Positions 62,121-64,000 of a stretch of DNA of 64,000 bases are shown one piece after another. The DNA is taken from NCBI RefSeq assembly GCF_001426505.1, contig NZ_LMEV01000017.1:229899-293898 (forward strand). Reading direction: 5' to 3'. Position numbers and translations under genes: made by a program. A model generated the notes under the pieces. That model was not told the DNA's origin. It worked only from the letters and a program-made list of their open reading frames with translations, and searched no databases. Each line of letters starts with the position of its first letter. Position 1 is the first letter of the stretch. The stretch comes from Variovorax sp. Root473. Lineage in GTDB: Bacteria; Pseudomonadota; Gammaproteobacteria; Burkholderiales; Burkholderiaceae_C.

Positions 62121-62522
62121 TCAGAGCCAGTTGCCGCTTTGCGGCATCTGGATCTGTTCCGCCGGATCGCTGCTGGTCACGAACGAGCCGATGAGGATGC
62201 TCAGCAGCGAGATGAAGATGCTCGCGAACAGGGCGGTCCAGAATCCCGACACCTTGAAACCCTTCACGAGCGCGGCCACCAGCATGATCATCAGCGCGTT
62301 GATGACCAGCAGGAACAGGCCGAAGGTCAGCAGCGTCAGCGGCAGCGTGAGCACGATCAGGAGCGGCTTGACGATCGCGTTGGCCAGGCCCAGCAGCAGC
62401 GCCGAGATCACCAGCGCCGAGGCGCTGTCGAACTTGAGCCCCTTGAAAAGGTGGCTGGCCACCCACAGCGAGACGCCGGTGATGGCCCAGTGGATGAGGA
62501 AGGGGGTGAGGTTGTTCAGCAT
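62121..62522 (-). CDS. YvlD/phage-holin-family four-helix membrane protein
   Basis: The 133-residue product has four hydrophobic helices: PFLIHWAITGVSLWVASHLF, ALVISALLLGLANAIVKPLL, ILLVINALMIMLVAALV-like segments around FGLFLLVINALMIMLVAALV, and WTALFASIFISLLSILIGSF. This matches the PF04020 family of small membrane proteins (YvlD, sometimes named holin-like), whose role is not settled. No phage genes lie nearby. The ATG at 62522 gives the usual length; the in-frame upstream extension is polar and non-family. Confidence 0.82.
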   Translation of the reverse strand: MLNNLTPFLIHWAITGVSLWVASHLFKGLKFDSASALVISALLLGLANAIVKPLLIVLTLPLTLLTFGLFLLVINALMIMLVAALVKGFKVSGFWTALFASIFISLLSILIGSFVTSSDPAEQIQMPQSGNWL

Positions 62523-62707
62523 GGCGTTCGGTGTGTGGCTTTGGGCCCCATGGTAATGCTGGCCACGGCGCTCGGAAGGGGCGCTGCGCGTGGCGGCATT
62601 TCTACGGAAAACGATGCTGAACTGCCCGTTAAGATCGCCTGCTTCCGGCGTCTGCGGCAAGCGCGCCTTCCTTTCCTCCCACCCGAACCAACCGAGGTCG
62701 TGTGCCT

Positions 62708-64000
<1,293 letters not shown>

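Noticed and set aside
62121..62522. Phage holin suggesting a prophage remnant
   Set aside because: The protein fits the YvlD-like four-helix family found as a normal chromosomal gene, and no phage genes, integrase or att-like repeats are nearby.

Overview
The window is high-GC DNA, about two thirds G+C by eye, packed with genes on both strands. Protein content points to a betaproteobacterium of the Burkholderiales, most likely Comamonadaceae and Variovorax-like. The clues are an flhDC master operon together with flhF/flhG/fliA, an AcnD/PrpF-type methylcitrate operon, and LysR, hydrolase and cupin gene sets typical of soil members of that family. The genus is inferred, not proven. I saw no tRNA, rRNA, insertion sequence, CRISPR array or prophage.

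About three quarters of the window is a flagellar and chemotaxis cluster. On the left are the tail of a chemoreceptor gene and flgK-flgL, behind a sigma-28-type promoter. An accessory block (about 3.7-12.4 kb) separates them from the rest. It holds a DMT exporter, two paralogous LysR regulators, a Tat-exported alpha/beta hydrolase, an MFS transporter, a cyclophilin-like lipoprotein, an exported cupin, a carboxymuconolactone-decarboxylase protein, a KdsA and a GNAT acetyltransferase. From 12.5 to 23.6 kb the minus strand carries fliFGHIJK-LMNOPQR in classical order: the MS ring, export ATPase complex, hook-length control, switch and export gate. fliE diverges from fliF and is followed by fliC (flagellin), flaG, fliD, fliS and fliT. 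Next come a second FliK-like gene and a stand-alone FlhB C-terminal-domain gene, then the master regulators flhD and flhC, the stator genes motA and motB, and the chemotaxis genes cheA, an EAL-like/HDOD gene, cheR, cheD, cheB, cheY and cheZ. The run ends with flhB, flhA, flhF, flhG and fliA. Many of these genes overlap by 4-14 bases, so translation is probably coupled.

To the right (47.9-55.8 kb) is a methylcitrate-cycle operon on the minus strand: thioesterase, prpC, acnD, prpF and an isocitrate-lyase-family lyase. A divergent XRE/DUF2083 regulator faces it across a promoter region rich in TTGCRAA boxes. Then comes an RND efflux operon on the minus strand (adaptor, HAE1 pump, outer-membrane factor). 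A four-helix YvlD/holin-like membrane protein and the first 431 codons of a sensor histidine kinase close the window.

The least explained items are an FlhF with about 390 extra C-terminal residues of no fold I recognise, and next to it an FlhG whose deviant Walker A motif has lost both lysines. Other items worth a look are the FliK2/FlhB-C gene pair in front of flhDC, an AT-rich flhDC promoter with direct repeats and a palindrome, and hairpins built into or next to two sigma-28 promoters.
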